Made by a program: the position numbers and the translations under genes. From UMGS1889 sp964540575 (GTDB lineage: Bacteria; Bacillota; Clostridia; Oscillospirales; Ruminococcaceae): 64,000 nt of DNA. The stretch spans positions 62,001 to 126,000 of the forward strand of contig CAZINI010000003.1 in the NCBI GenBank assembly GCA_964540575.1, given 5' to 3'. The notes beneath the pieces were generated by a model. That model saw only the letters and a program-made list of their open reading frames with translations. It was not told the DNA's origin and searched no databases. Positions 25,930 through 35,228 of the stretch are shown here, in pieces. The stretch's first letter is position 1, and every line of letters begins with the position of its first letter.

Positions 25930-26889
25930 TTATTCCGAAAGCTTAACGGAAATATTCAGCTCCGTTCTGTCGGCGATAATTCCCGGTTCACCCGTGCAGA
26001 GGGGCTGCCATGCGTCGGTTTTGCCGATAAGCTCGGTGCAGTATTTTTTCAGGGCATTTTCCGCAGACAGCTTCAGCACTTCGTCTTTGGGGACGTCGCT
26101 GCCCGATCTGCCGCATTTTTCGTCCGTTATCAGCTGTGCAGTCAGCTTGACCGTGCAGACCGATTTTCCGTCCTCGGAGGTAAATTCAAACTCGGGCTTT
26201 GCTTTTTTTACCGTAAGTGCACCGTATCCGCAGGAAGAGGACACGTCCGCAAGCATACCGTCTGCATTTCCCGAAAGCAGCATATAGCCCGCATTTTCGT
26301 TTCTGTCGGTAACTATTTTTCCGCCGCCCGGGGTGATGAATGCAGTTTTCAGAAAGAAAACATTGTTGTTCTCATATTCGGCAAAGGGCAGTGCAAAAAA
26401 ACCTCCGCAGTCCTTTCGGCATAGGTCAGCAAGGGTCACCGACTTTATCAGTCCCTGACGCTCCGCATAATCCAGCTGATTTTCGGGGTCGCCCGAAACC
26501 GAACTTGCAGCGTCCCCGCCGTTGAATGCACAGACCGCTTTGCAGGAGGGTGGAACGCCGTATTCCGCAGTCAGCAGCCGAACAAGTCCGCTGTCGGGAA
26601 TAACGCTTTTCCCTGCAATAAACAGCTGAGTGTGTCCCGTAAAAAGGGTCGTCCCGTCGGGGAGGGACAGCTCGGCGTTTCTGAGAGCCTCGGCAATGGT
26701 TTTCCCCGTTCCCGAAATGTTGCTTTCGCCGTTTTTTCCCTCGGTTTTCAGGGTGACGGAAATGTTATCCCCCGAACGGTCCATTGCCATTACGGTGACG
26801 AATGCCCGCTCGTTTATCTCAATGGATTCCATACAGCCCGACAGCAGCATTGCCGCCGAAAGCATTGCTAAGGCAAGCAGTTTTTTCAT
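25930..26889 (-). CDS. gerAC: Spore germination protein GerAC/Ger(x)C, lipoprotein subunit
   Basis: A 319-residue lipoprotein of the nutrient germinant receptor. The signal peptide ends in the lipobox LLSGC with Cys19, and the family opening ESIEINERAFVTVMAMD follows. The true start is 26889; the open frame extends upstream without a ribosome site. It overlaps the GerAB stop (ATGA). The protein would sit on the outer face of the spore inner membrane. Confidence 0.9.
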   Translation of the reverse strand: MKKLLALAMLSAAMLLSGCMESIEINERAFVTVMAMDRSGDNISVTLKTEGKNGESNISGTGKTIAEALRNAELSLPDGTTLFTGHTQLFIAGKSVIPDSGLVRLLTAEYGVPPSCKAVCAFNGGDAASSVSGDPENQLDYAERQGLIKSVTLADLCRKDCGGFFALPFAEYENNNVFFLKTAFITPGGGKIVTDRNENAGYMLLSGNADGMLADVSSSCGYGALTVKKAKPEFEFTSEDGKSVCTVKLTAQLITDEKCGRSGSDVPKDEVLKLSAENALKKYCTELIGKTDAWQPLCTGEPGIIADRTELNISVKLSE

Positions 26890-27929
26890 CGTAAGCTCTC
26901 CTTTCTTTTTTTGCGTATCAAAAGAATAATAAGCGGTATTACCAAAAACAACAGCAGCATCGGGACAAATGAGCAAAGTGCTTTCGCATAGCTGCTTGCA
27001 AAGGTCAGAAGAATGCAGATAACTGCCGCAGCGGGGAAGGAAAGCAGTGCTTTTTTGTCCTTTATGTCAAATATTCCGCAAATAATTTCGGCGGCGATAA
27101 ACAGATACAACCCCGCCGAAATTATCCCCGAGATTGTCAGGACAGCCATGAATACGGCGTCCGCTCTGCCGAACAGCACTGTGTCCGAAAATGCCGAAAG
27201 CGACATAAACGGGAAATTGCAGATATAGGCAAACCGTCCCGCAATTGCACCTATCGCAAATATTATCCCGCAGGTCACTATCAGCTTCACTGCAATGAAT
27301 GTGTAAAGCGGGTTTCGGATATTTTCCTTTGAATATCCCGCAAGAAAAACGGCTGCAACTATCTCTCCGCTTCTTGACAATTCTCTGTAAACGGCTTGCG
27401 GAAGCTGTCCCGTATAAACAAAGCTTCTGTCCGAAAAAACGGACAGGTCTGCTTTTCCCGCCGACGGAAGTATCATTGCCAATGTCATAATGAAAAACAC
27501 CGCAAGCATTACCGCCGATGAACGGGCAAGTCCCTCGACCCCGAGATACGCACAATATCCGCCGATAACAGCCAGCGTTATGCAAACGCCGATTTTTCCC
27601 GAATTTCGGAAAAACTGTTTTTCCATAAATCCAAATATTTCAAGTATGACATTAGCCGCCAATGCAAGAAAAAATATGCAGTATAAAATGCGGCAGAAGA
27701 TCCCCCAAATATTTTGCTTAAAGCTGCTTTCGGGGCATATCAGCAGCACAAGGGGAATTGCAATTATTGCCTGAATAAGTGCGGAAACAGCGGCTGCCGC
27801 TAACTGCACCTTAAAGCCTGTACTCTCATCGGGTGTGACGGTCATCAGGCTGAACATACTGCATATAAGCAGCAGGGAAAAGATCTGTGCCCCGCTTATC
27901 CTGCCCCCGAAAAAGCTATTTCTGTTCAT
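26886..27929 (-). CDS. gerAB: Spore germination protein GerAB, transporter-like subunit
   Basis: A 347-residue membrane protein with about ten hydrophobic helices, of the amino acid-polyamine-cation transporter-like GerAB family that is thought to bind the germinant. The start at 27929 (MNRNSFFGGRISG) has CGGAGGA upstream; a longer frame begins at 27959. It overlaps the GerAA end by 14 bases. Confidence 0.9.
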   Translation of the reverse strand: MNRNSFFGGRISGAQIFSLLLICSMFSLMTVTPDESTGFKVQLAAAAVSALIQAIIAIPLVLLICPESSFKQNIWGIFCRILYCIFFLALAANVILEIFGFMEKQFFRNSGKIGVCITLAVIGGYCAYLGVEGLARSSAVMLAVFFIMTLAMILPSAGKADLSVFSDRSFVYTGQLPQAVYRELSRSGEIVAAVFLAGYSKENIRNPLYTFIAVKLIVTCGIIFAIGAIAGRFAYICNFPFMSLSAFSDTVLFGRADAVFMAVLTISGIISAGLYLFIAAEIICGIFDIKDKKALLSFPAAAVICILLTFASSYAKALCSFVPMLLLFLVIPLIILLIRKKRKESLR

Positions 27930-29460
27930 TGCTTCCTCCGTTTTTTCCGTAATTTGCACCCGTCATATTTCCGATAACGGCATGACCCTTTTCAAGTGTG
28001 CGAAAGCCCAGTCTGACGAAAACGTCCCGCATAGATTTAAAGGTAAAGGGCGAAAGCGGGGCAGTTACGGGTATGCCGCAGTTTTCTATTGAGCAGATAT
28101 TTACGAGAATGACAGCGGCAAGGGCGGACACTCCGAAAAATCCCCATAAGCCGCCTGTTATCACGCAGATAAGCCGCAGCAGCGTCATAGGCTGATCAAG
28201 ATTCGGGATAACGAAGGACGCCGTTACCGCCAGAGCCGCAGCCACCAGCAGTGGATTGGATATAAGCCCGCCCTTCACGGCAGCGTCCCCGATAATAAGT
28301 CCGCCCACGATGCTTACCGCTCCGCCAACATTTTTCGGCAGGCGAAGCCCAGCCTCCCTGATGACCTCATATATCAGCAGTACGATCATTGCTTCCGCCA
28401 TAAGCGGCAGCGGTGCGTCCTTTTCAGCTTCGGCAAGCTTCAGCATAAGACCGTAGCGGAACATTTCGGGGTGAAAGGTCGCAGCGGCAACGTATATGCC
28501 CGGGAGAAAGACCGAGATGAGGAATGCGGCAAACTTTATTATCCGAATAAACGCTGCATAATAGGGACGCATATTGTAATCGTCCATTGTCTGAAAATTT
28601 TCGATGAACAGATAGGGTACGATGACTGCATAGGGCGTGCCGTCAATAAGTATCCCCACCCGTCCCTCCAGCAGCTTTCCGCAGAATGCGTCGGGACGCT
28701 CGGTGACGGACACTCCCGAAAACAGCGAAAGTCTTGAATTATCCAGAAAAGGCTCGATATATCCGCTGCCGAGAATGGTTTCCAGCTTTATGCCCTTTAG
28801 CCGTTTTTTTATGCTTTCCACCGTTTCCTTCGGAACTCTGTCCGCCATATAGCAGACGATAACATCGGTGTTTGAATGCTCGCTGATGGGAAAAAGGTCA
28901 AATCTCAGCAGGGGAGATTTTATTCGGCGGCGGACAAGGGACATATTCGTTCTTACGACCTCCACAAATCCCTCGTGTGCACCCTTGACGTTTCCCTCGC
29001 AGTTCGGCTCGTCTATCCCACGAACGGCATAGCCCTGCACTCCGAAGGCACAAGCCTCTGCTATTCCGTCGATAAGCAGGATAGCGAAGCCGCTCATAGC
29101 ACGGCGGATAAGGTCGCCGTAATCCTCGGAAAATCCTCGGTCGATGGTCATTAGCATATGGGTCTTGACGTGGTGCATAAGGGCTTCGGGGGCGTTGTCC
29201 CTGCCTATGTCAATATCCATCAGCGGGTGGAGGATAAGCTCGGTTATGGTGGAGGTGGAGATCATTCCCTCATAGCAGACAAGGCAGCATTTTACGCCGT
29301 TTATCACGATGGGATTTTCCAGCAGGTCGGAGCTTTTTCCCGTTATTCGGCGAATATTTTCAAGATTGATTTCAAGGCTTTTTACCAGGGGAACGCCTTT
29401 GAAATTCAGCATATCGGGGCTTGACATAAAATTCGACAGCCTTTCTCGGAAAATTTTCAA
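27916..29460 (-). CDS. gerAA: Spore germination protein GerAA
   Basis: A 514-residue receptor subunit. The soluble N-terminal region contains the family markers LIDGIAEACAFGVQGYAVRGIDEPNCEG-type residues (about 130-165) and GRVGILIDGTPYAVIVPYLF; several C-terminal membrane helices include EAMIVLLIYEVIREAGLRLP. The first codon is a TTG at 29460 with AAGGGGA before it; a Met twelve codons in is an alternative. First gene of gerAA-gerAB-gerAC, divergent from radC. Confidence 0.92.
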   Translation of the reverse strand: MKIFRERLSNFMSSPDMLNFKGVPLVKSLEINLENIRRITGKSSDLLENPIVINGVKCCLVCYEGMISTSTITELILHPLMDIDIGRDNAPEALMHHVKTHMLMTIDRGFSEDYGDLIRRAMSGFAILLIDGIAEACAFGVQGYAVRGIDEPNCEGNVKGAHEGFVEVVRTNMSLVRRRIKSPLLRFDLFPISEHSNTDVIVCYMADRVPKETVESIKKRLKGIKLETILGSGYIEPFLDNSRLSLFSGVSVTERPDAFCGKLLEGRVGILIDGTPYAVIVPYLFIENFQTMDDYNMRPYYAAFIRIIKFAAFLISVFLPGIYVAAATFHPEMFRYGLMLKLAEAEKDAPLPLMAEAMIVLLIYEVIREAGLRLPKNVGGAVSIVGGLIIGDAAVKGGLISNPLLVAAALAVTASFVIPNLDQPMTLLRLICVITGGLWGFFGVSALAAVILVNICSIENCGIPVTAPLSPFTFKSMRDVFVRLGFRTLEKGHAVIGNMTGANYGKNGGSNEQK

Positions 29461-29496
29461 AATCCCCTTTTCATCGGGGGATTTATGTAGTATAAT
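29459..29496. promoter_or_regulatory. gerA-radC divergent region with hairpin and radC promoter
   Basis: AAATCCCC (29459-29466) pairs with GGGGATTT (29476-29483). On the minus strand this hairpin contains the gerAA ribosome site and touches its TTG start. For radC on the plus strand, TTTTCA (29468-29473), 17 bases and TATAAT (29491-29496) form a likely promoter. No clear sigma-G promoter for gerA could be read. Confidence 0.5.
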
Positions 29497-29528
29497 AGGA
29501 AAGAATGAATTTTTCGGAGGTGGATATT

Positions 29529-30227
29529 TTGGCTGAAAAGAAGGAGGAAAATCTTCACGAGGGACACCGTGCCCGAATGAAACGGCGTTTTCTTGAAAGC
29601 GGCTTTGAGGGCTTTGAGGTGCATCAGGTGCTGGAATTTTTTCTGTTCTATTCCTGCCCGAGAAAGGATACCAACGAGCTTGCTCATAAGCTTTTGAATA
29701 AATTCGGAAATCTTCCGGGCGTATTTTCCGCAGATATGAAGGCTCTTATGTCGGTGGACGGCGTTTCCGAACATACTGCCACTTTGCTTCGGGCGATACC
29801 CCAGCTTATAAAATGTTACAGTCTGGAAACGATGAAGGATCGCAGCTTTGACAACTGCTTCAAGCTGATGGAGCTTTTTGAACATTCCTTTGAGGGGACG
29901 GTTCGTGAGGAGTTCCGAGTTGCCTGCTTTGACAGCAAGCTGAGATTGGTAGCCAACGGGCTTATCTCGGTGGGCACACCGTCTGCTTCTGCTGTTAATA
30001 TGCGTAGAATAGCGGAATTTATTCTGTCAAATAATTCCGATATGGCTGCGTTTGCACATAACCACCCCAAGGGTTCGTCAAATCCGTCCAAAAGTGATGT
30101 TACTGCCACAAGAGCTATCTGCGGGGTGCTTTCGAGTATGGGGATAACGGTTATGGACCATATTATTGTGGGAGAGGACGGAGTTCGGTCAATGCGGCAG
30201 TCGGGCGTTATCGGGGTTTTTGATTAG
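29529..30227 (+). CDS. radC: RadC-family JAB-domain protein
   Basis: A 232-residue protein with an N-terminal helix-hairpin-helix-type region and a C-terminal JAB/MPN metal domain (HNHPKGSSNPSKSD, near 180-195). Despite the name the family's role in DNA repair is doubtful. The TTG at 29529 is preferred because GGAGG (29516-29520) stands eight bases upstream; the in-frame ATG at 29505 lies before that site. Confidence 0.9.
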   Translation: MAEKKEENLHEGHRARMKRRFLESGFEGFEVHQVLEFFLFYSCPRKDTNELAHKLLNKFGNLPGVFSADMKALMSVDGVSEHTATLLRAIPQLIKCYSLETMKDRSFDNCFKLMELFEHSFEGTVREEFRVACFDSKLRLVANGLISVGTPSASAVNMRRIAEFILSNNSDMAAFAHNHPKGSSNPSKSDVTATRAICGVLSSMGITVMDHIIVGEDGVRSMRQSGVIGVFD

Positions 30228-30288
30228 TATTTTTGTAAACAGTTTTCGTTCGGAAATGCAGAACATGTGATTTTTTAAGGAGAACACT

Positions 30289-32247
30289 ATGGATAAATTT
30301 CAGCTTGTATCACCATATCAGCCTGCGGGAGATCAGCCCGAGGCAATCGAACGTCTTGTGGACGGGCTTAATTCGGGAATGAAGGAGCAAACTCTGCTGG
30401 GCGTTACGGGGTCGGGAAAAACTTTTACAATGGCGAATGTTATCGCAAAAATGAATCGTCCCACTCTTATCCTTGCTCACAATAAAATCCTTGCGGCACA
30501 GCTTTGTTCGGAGTTTAAGGAGTTTTTCCCGAATAACTGCGTGGAATATTTCGTGTCCTATTACGACTACTATCAGCCCGAGGCGTACATTCCTCAGACC
30601 GACAGCTACATTGAAAAGGACTCTGCCATCAACGATGAGATAGACAAGCTCCGTCACTCTGCCACCTTCGCACTTTCCGAACGGCGGGACGTTATCATCG
30701 TTGCCAGTGTGTCCTGCATATATTCGCTGGGAAGCCCCGAGGAATACCGTGGAAATATGATCTCCCTGCGAAAGGGTATGGAAAAATCCCGTGAACAGCT
30801 GCTTGCGGAGCTTGTTATGATACAGTACGAACGGAATGATGTGAATTTCATCAGAAACAAGTTCCGTGTCAGAGGCGATGTGGTCGAGATTTTCCCCGCA
30901 GGAAATACCGATACGGCTCTTCGGATAGAATTTTTCGGAGATGAGATCGACAGGATAACCGAGTTTCAGGCACTGACGGGAAATGTTGTCTGTCAGCTTT
31001 CTCATGCAGTTATCTATCCCGCTTCGCATTATGTTGTTTCGAGAGATACTATGCGGGACGCTATCGAGGATATTGAACGTGAGCTTGACGAGCGGGTAAA
31101 ATATTTCACCGACAAGGGCATGCTTATCGAGGCTCAGCGTATAAAGCAGCGTACCTTGTATGACATTGAGATGCTTGAAGAAATAGGCTTCTGCAAGGGC
31201 ATCGAGAACTATTCCCGTGTGCTTGCAAGACGTGCCCCCGGCAGCACTCCATATACGCTGCTTGACCATTTTCCCGAGGACTGGCTGCTGTTTGTGGACG
31301 AGAGCCACGTTTCTCTGCCGCAGGTTAGGGGAATGTACGCAGGCGACAGGGGCAGAAAGCAGGTGCTGGTGGATTACGGCTTCCGTCTGCCGTCGGCGTT
31401 TGATAACCGTCCGCTGAATTTCGATGAATTTTACAGTCACATAAATCAGGCGATATTTGTTTCCGCAACGCCCGGCGATATTGAAAAGGAAAAGTCCGCA
31501 CAGATAGTTGAGCAGGTCATTCGTCCGACGGGACTTGTCGACCCCGAAATAATCGTGAAGCCCGTTGAGGGACAGATCGAGGATCTGCTTTCTGAGATAA
31601 ACATCAGGGCGGCAAAGGACGAGCGTGTTCTTGTCACCACGCTTACCAAGAAAATGGCGGAGGATCTCACCGATTATCTCGGGAAAATGGGCGTTCGTGT
31701 GCGGTATATGCACCACGACATTGACACTATCGAGCGAATGGAAATTATCCGTGATCTGCGTCTGGGAGAGTTTGACGTGCTTGTTGGCATTAACCTGCTG
31801 AGAGAGGGTCTTGACCTGCCCGAGGTTTCGCTGGTGGCTATCCTCGATGCGGATAAGGAGGGCTTTCTCCGTTCGTCCTCGTCGCTTATCCAAACTATCG
31901 GACGTGCGGCGAGAAATTCCGAAGGCAAGGTCATCATGTATGCCGACAGCGTTACAAGATCTATGGAATACGCTATTACCGAAACGGAACGCCGAAGAAA
32001 GCTTCAGCTTGAGTTCAATGAAAAGCACGGTATAGTCCCGAAAACTATCCGCAAGGACGTCAGGGAAGTGCTGGAAATATCCACAAAGGAAACGGTTTCC
32101 AAGGAAACCGACGGCAAGAAGCTGTCTAAAAAGGAAAAGCTGGAGCTTATAGAAAAGCTGAAAAAGGAAATGAAGGAAGCCGCAAAAATGCTTGAATTTG
32201 AGCACGCCGCATTCCTCCGTGATAAGATAAAGGAGCTTTCCGAGTGA
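30289..32247 (+). CDS. uvrB: Excinuclease ABC subunit B
   Basis: A 652-residue nucleotide-excision repair helicase. Walker A GVTGSGKT is at 38-45, and the damage-verifying hairpin YYDYYQPEAYIP is near 92. Helicase motifs VDESH and INLLREGLDLPEV are present. The C-terminal UVR motif (LEFEHAAFLRDKIKEL) binds UvrC. AAGGAG precedes the start. The next gene starts inside its stop. Confidence 0.98.
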   Translation: MDKFQLVSPYQPAGDQPEAIERLVDGLNSGMKEQTLLGVTGSGKTFTMANVIAKMNRPTLILAHNKILAAQLCSEFKEFFPNNCVEYFVSYYDYYQPEAYIPQTDSYIEKDSAINDEIDKLRHSATFALSERRDVIIVASVSCIYSLGSPEEYRGNMISLRKGMEKSREQLLAELVMIQYERNDVNFIRNKFRVRGDVVEIFPAGNTDTALRIEFFGDEIDRITEFQALTGNVVCQLSHAVIYPASHYVVSRDTMRDAIEDIERELDERVKYFTDKGMLIEAQRIKQRTLYDIEMLEEIGFCKGIENYSRVLARRAPGSTPYTLLDHFPEDWLLFVDESHVSLPQVRGMYAGDRGRKQVLVDYGFRLPSAFDNRPLNFDEFYSHINQAIFVSATPGDIEKEKSAQIVEQVIRPTGLVDPEIIVKPVEGQIEDLLSEINIRAAKDERVLVTTLTKKMAEDLTDYLGKMGVRVRYMHHDIDTIERMEIIRDLRLGEFDVLVGINLLREGLDLPEVSLVAILDADKEGFLRSSSSLIQTIGRAARNSEGKVIMYADSVTRSMEYAITETERRRKLQLEFNEKHGIVPKTIRKDVREVLEISTKETVSKETDGKKLSKKEKLELIEKLKKEMKEAAKMLEFEHAAFLRDKIKELSE

Positions 32248-33233
32248 AACGATTTGTCATAAACAAAAACGATGCGGGGCAGAGGGTGGACAAATTCATC
32301 GTAAAGGCTGCCCCAAATCTCCCGAAAAGCCTTATGTACAAGGCTATCCGGAACAAGGACATAAAGCTGAACAGAAAGCGGTGCGAAATATCCGACAGGC
32401 TTTGCGAGGGCGATGTGCTGGAGCTGTATTTAAAGGATGAATTTTTTGAAACAGCTCCCGATGAGCGGGATTTTCTCAAGGTTTCGGCGGATATTGATGT
32501 GGTTTACGAGGACGAAAATATCCTGCTTGTGAATAAAAAGCAAGGCTTAGTGGTTCACGAGGACGATGAAAATACCCGTGATACGCTGATAAACCGCATA
32601 AAACGCTATCTCTATGAAAAAGGGGAGTACCGTCCCGACGAGGAAAGCTCCTTTGCACCGTCCCTTTGCAATCGGATAGACCGCAACACAAGCGGTATTG
32701 TCATAGCGGCGAAAAATGCCGAGTCCCTGCGTATCCTCAATGAGAAGATACGGGAACGGGAGCTGGAAAAACGGTATCTTTGCATAACCGTTGGCTCGCC
32801 GCCGAAAAAGCATGATACCGTCACCGTTTATATGCAGAAGGACAGTGCGGAAAATATGGTGAGAGTGTCCCCCCGACCGGAAAAGGGGTATCTCACTGCC
32901 GTTACCGAATATACCGTGCTGGAAAAAAGGGGAGAGCTGACTTTGGTGGAGGTTTTGCTTCACACGGGGCGAACTCATCAGATAAGGGCACTGTTTTCCT
33001 ATCTTGGCTGCCCGCTTTTAGGGGACGGCAAGTACGGCATAAACTCCGTAAACAGGGAATATAAATTGAAAACACAGGCACTTTGCTCCTACAAGCTGAA
33101 GTTCGCTTTCAAGACGGACGGCGGTATTCTCGGTTATCTTGACGGAAAAGAGTTTTCCGTAAAAAACGTGTGGTTTGGAGATGAATTTTTCGGAAAAGAA
33201 AGAAAATCGTCCTATTCGCAAAAAAAAGCTTGA
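32244..33233 (+). CDS. RluA-family pseudouridine synthase
   Basis: A 329-residue RNA-modifying enzyme. An S4-like RNA-binding domain (residues 1-65) precedes the catalytic domain with Asp146 in RIDRNTSGIV and the later HTGRTHQIRALF. Its target uridine (23S rRNA or tRNA) cannot be told. It starts with GTG overlapping the uvrB stop (GTGA), so it is translationally coupled. Confidence 0.93.
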   Translation: MKRFVINKNDAGQRVDKFIVKAAPNLPKSLMYKAIRNKDIKLNRKRCEISDRLCEGDVLELYLKDEFFETAPDERDFLKVSADIDVVYEDENILLVNKKQGLVVHEDDENTRDTLINRIKRYLYEKGEYRPDEESSFAPSLCNRIDRNTSGIVIAAKNAESLRILNEKIRERELEKRYLCITVGSPPKKHDTVTVYMQKDSAENMVRVSPRPEKGYLTAVTEYTVLEKRGELTLVEVLLHTGRTHQIRALFSYLGCPLLGDGKYGINSVNREYKLKTQALCSYKLKFAFKTDGGILGYLDGKEFSVKNVWFGDEFFGKERKSSYSQKKA

Positions 33234-33258
33234 TTATAGGGGAGTTTTGTGGTATAAT
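33230..33258 (+). promoter_or_regulatory. Promoter ahead of the second PHP gene
   Basis: TTGATT (33230-33235), 17-base spacer ending TTTTGTGG, and TATAAT (33253-33258). It starts inside the end of the RluA gene. Confidence 0.75.
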
Positions 33259-33305
33259 AAAAATAATACGGACATTCCGTTAATAATTAGCTGGAGGTAT
33301 ATCTT

Positions 33306-34157
33306 ATGGTTGGCGACCTGCATTGTCACACGAAGCTGTCGGACGGCTCACTCGGTATTGAGGATATTGTCGTTCAGGCTAAACGCACGGGAATTGATTT
33401 TATCTCAATAACCGATCACGATACACTCGCTTCCGTTTCAAGAGCTGCAGTTCTCGGCGAAAGATACGGCGTGCGAATGATCCCCGGTGTGGAATTATCT
33501 GCTTGGGACAAAACGAGAAACCGTAAGGTACATATTCTCTGCTATGCCCCGCAAAAGCCCGACAGACTGGAGGGGCTTTGCATCAAATGCTGTGAGATAA
33601 GAAAGCAGTGTGCAAAGGAAATGGTGGAAAAGGTGATGAAGCTTTATCCCATCACGCCCGAAAGCGTTATGAAATACGCCACGGGAAGCAAAAGTATCTT
33701 CAAGCAGCATATTCTTCACGCACTGATAGATTACGGCTATACCACCGAATTTTACGGCGAGCTTAACGACGAGCTTTTCAATCTGAAAACGGGCACCTGC
33801 CTTGTGGAAAGAGAATATCCCGATGTTAATTTCGTCCTTGATCTTATCCATTCTTCACGGGGAATAGCTGTGCTGGCTCACCCCGCTTTCTACGATTCCT
33901 TCGACCTGATGGACGAGCTGGCTGCAAAGGGCAAGCTGGACGGCGTTGAGGCTTATCACTATACCGCCGATGATGCGGCTAAGAAGAAGATACTGGAAAC
34001 TGCCGAAAAGTACGACCTGATAGTAACGGGCGGCTCCGATTTCCACGGTCTTTACAACGCACAGCCCACTCATATCGGAAGCAATACCACCGATAAGGAA
34101 AATCTCGACAGGATATACAAGCTTATCAAGCAGAATAAAAACAGTTTACAGGCTTAA
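33306..34157 (+). CDS. PHP-domain phosphoesterase (YciV/TrpH-like)
   Basis: A 283-residue PHP protein opening MVGDLHCHTKLSDGS, with later metal motifs ITDHDTLAS, GVELSAW, AHPAFYDS and GGSDFHG. Relatives of E. coli YciV remove nucleotides from 5' ends of short RNAs or hydrolyse 3',5'-bisphosphates, but substrate assignment is by family only. TGGAGG precedes the start. Confidence 0.9.
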   Translation: MVGDLHCHTKLSDGSLGIEDIVVQAKRTGIDFISITDHDTLASVSRAAVLGERYGVRMIPGVELSAWDKTRNRKVHILCYAPQKPDRLEGLCIKCCEIRKQCAKEMVEKVMKLYPITPESVMKYATGSKSIFKQHILHALIDYGYTTEFYGELNDELFNLKTGTCLVEREYPDVNFVLDLIHSSRGIAVLAHPAFYDSFDLMDELAAKGKLDGVEAYHYTADDAAKKKILETAEKYDLIVTGGSDFHGLYNAQPTHIGSNTTDKENLDRIYKLIKQNKNSLQA

Positions 34158-34182
34158 TTTTATTTGAAAGGATATATTGGTT

Positions 34183-34425
34183 ATGACTATAAATTTCACT
34201 CCCAGAGGAGTATGTTCAAGGCTTATCACCATTACCGTTGAAAACGGTGTTGTGGAGGACGTTAAGTTCACAGGCGGCTGCAACGGAAACACTCAGGGCA
34301 TTTCTATGCTGGTCAAGGGAATGAGAGTTGAGGACGTTATTCAGCGTCTTGATAAGATAGACTGCGGCGGACGAGGCACCTCCTGTCCCGACCAGCTGGC
34401 AAAGGCTCTCAAAACAATTCAGTGA
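34183..34425 (+). CDS. TSCPD-domain protein
   Basis: An 80-residue protein ending in the TSCPDQLAKAL signature that names the family, with GGCNGNTQG in the middle and cysteines placed as in the C-terminal domain of class II ribonucleotide reductases. The function is unknown, perhaps metal or redox binding. ATG at 34183 is favoured over a TTG at 34177 by spacing from GAAAGGA. It overlaps the next gene by four bases. Confidence 0.85.
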   Translation: MTINFTPRGVCSRLITITVENGVVEDVKFTGGCNGNTQGISMLVKGMRVEDVIQRLDKIDCGGRGTSCPDQLAKALKTIQ

Positions 34426-35204
34426 AAAAGCGGACAATGCCGAACGTCCTGATCGGAATATGCGAGCTGATTCTTCTCGTTTTGGCTCTGCTGTTTTTCG
34501 CCCCCGTCATAACGGGCAGAATTATCAATATCGGAAATGTTTCGGGCTTTGCGGCTTCGGTGCTGCTGCTTTGCTGTCTTATTTTCAGAAGTCCGCTGAT
34601 GGGATTTGTGAAGAATATGCGAAGCACCGTCGGGGGACGGATAGCGGTCAATGCGGTCATTGCGATTGCGGCTGCTGCTGTGCTTCTGGCGGCGGTCATT
34701 TCGGGTTTTATGATAGCTTCACTGAATATCAAACCGACGGCGGGAAGCACGGCGGTCGTGCTGGGCTGCAAGGTTCGGGGAAATGCTCCCAGCCTTATGC
34801 TTAAAAGGCGGCTTGATGCGGCATACGATTTTCTTACGGAAAATCCCGAAAGCTTCTGTGTCGTGTCGGGCGGACAGGGTGCCGACGAGGAGTACAGCGA
34901 AGCGTCGGTGATGAAAAGCTATCTTGTTTCCAAGGGCATTTCCGAGGACAGGATATTTTCCGAGGACAGGTCGGCAAGCACCGAGGAAAATCTGAAATTC
35001 TCGAAAAAACTCATAGAAGAAAACGGACTGAACACCGATATTACAATAGTGACCGACGGCTATCATCAGCTGAGGGCGACACTTCACGCTAAACGGCTGG
35101 GACTGAACTTCGGCACATATTCGGCACACACCGCTTTTTGGCTGCTGCCGACCTATTGGGTGAGGGAGTGGTTCGGTATCGTTGACTTTTTTGTATTCAA
35201 ATAA
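34422..35204 (+). CDS. YdcF-family (DUF218) membrane protein
   Basis: A 260-residue protein with three or four N-terminal membrane helices and a DUF218 domain from about residue 110: VVLGCKVRGNAPS, VVSGGQGADEEYSEA and SASTEENLKFSKKL. Related SanA/YdcF proteins are linked to envelope integrity, but no reaction is proven. The start is a GTG overlapping the TSCPD stop. Confidence 0.88.
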   Translation: MKKRTMPNVLIGICELILLVLALLFFAPVITGRIINIGNVSGFAASVLLLCCLIFRSPLMGFVKNMRSTVGGRIAVNAVIAIAAAAVLLAAVISGFMIASLNIKPTAGSTAVVLGCKVRGNAPSLMLKRRLDAAYDFLTENPESFCVVSGGQGADEEYSEASVMKSYLVSKGISEDRIFSEDRSASTEENLKFSKKLIEENGLNTDITIVTDGYHQLRATLHAKRLGLNFGTYSAHTAFWLLPTYWVREWFGIVDFFVFK

Positions 35205-35228
35205 CATTTTAAATCGGGTGATGACAAA

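Noticed and set aside
30249..30275. LexA-like site before uvrB (GTTC and GAAC halves)
   Set aside because: The halves are GTTC and GAAC nine bases apart, which does not match the clostridial or Bacillus LexA spacing.
30310..32205. 631-codon open frame antisense to uvrB
   Set aside because: The forward frame is unmistakable UvrB; the reverse frame is a shadow.
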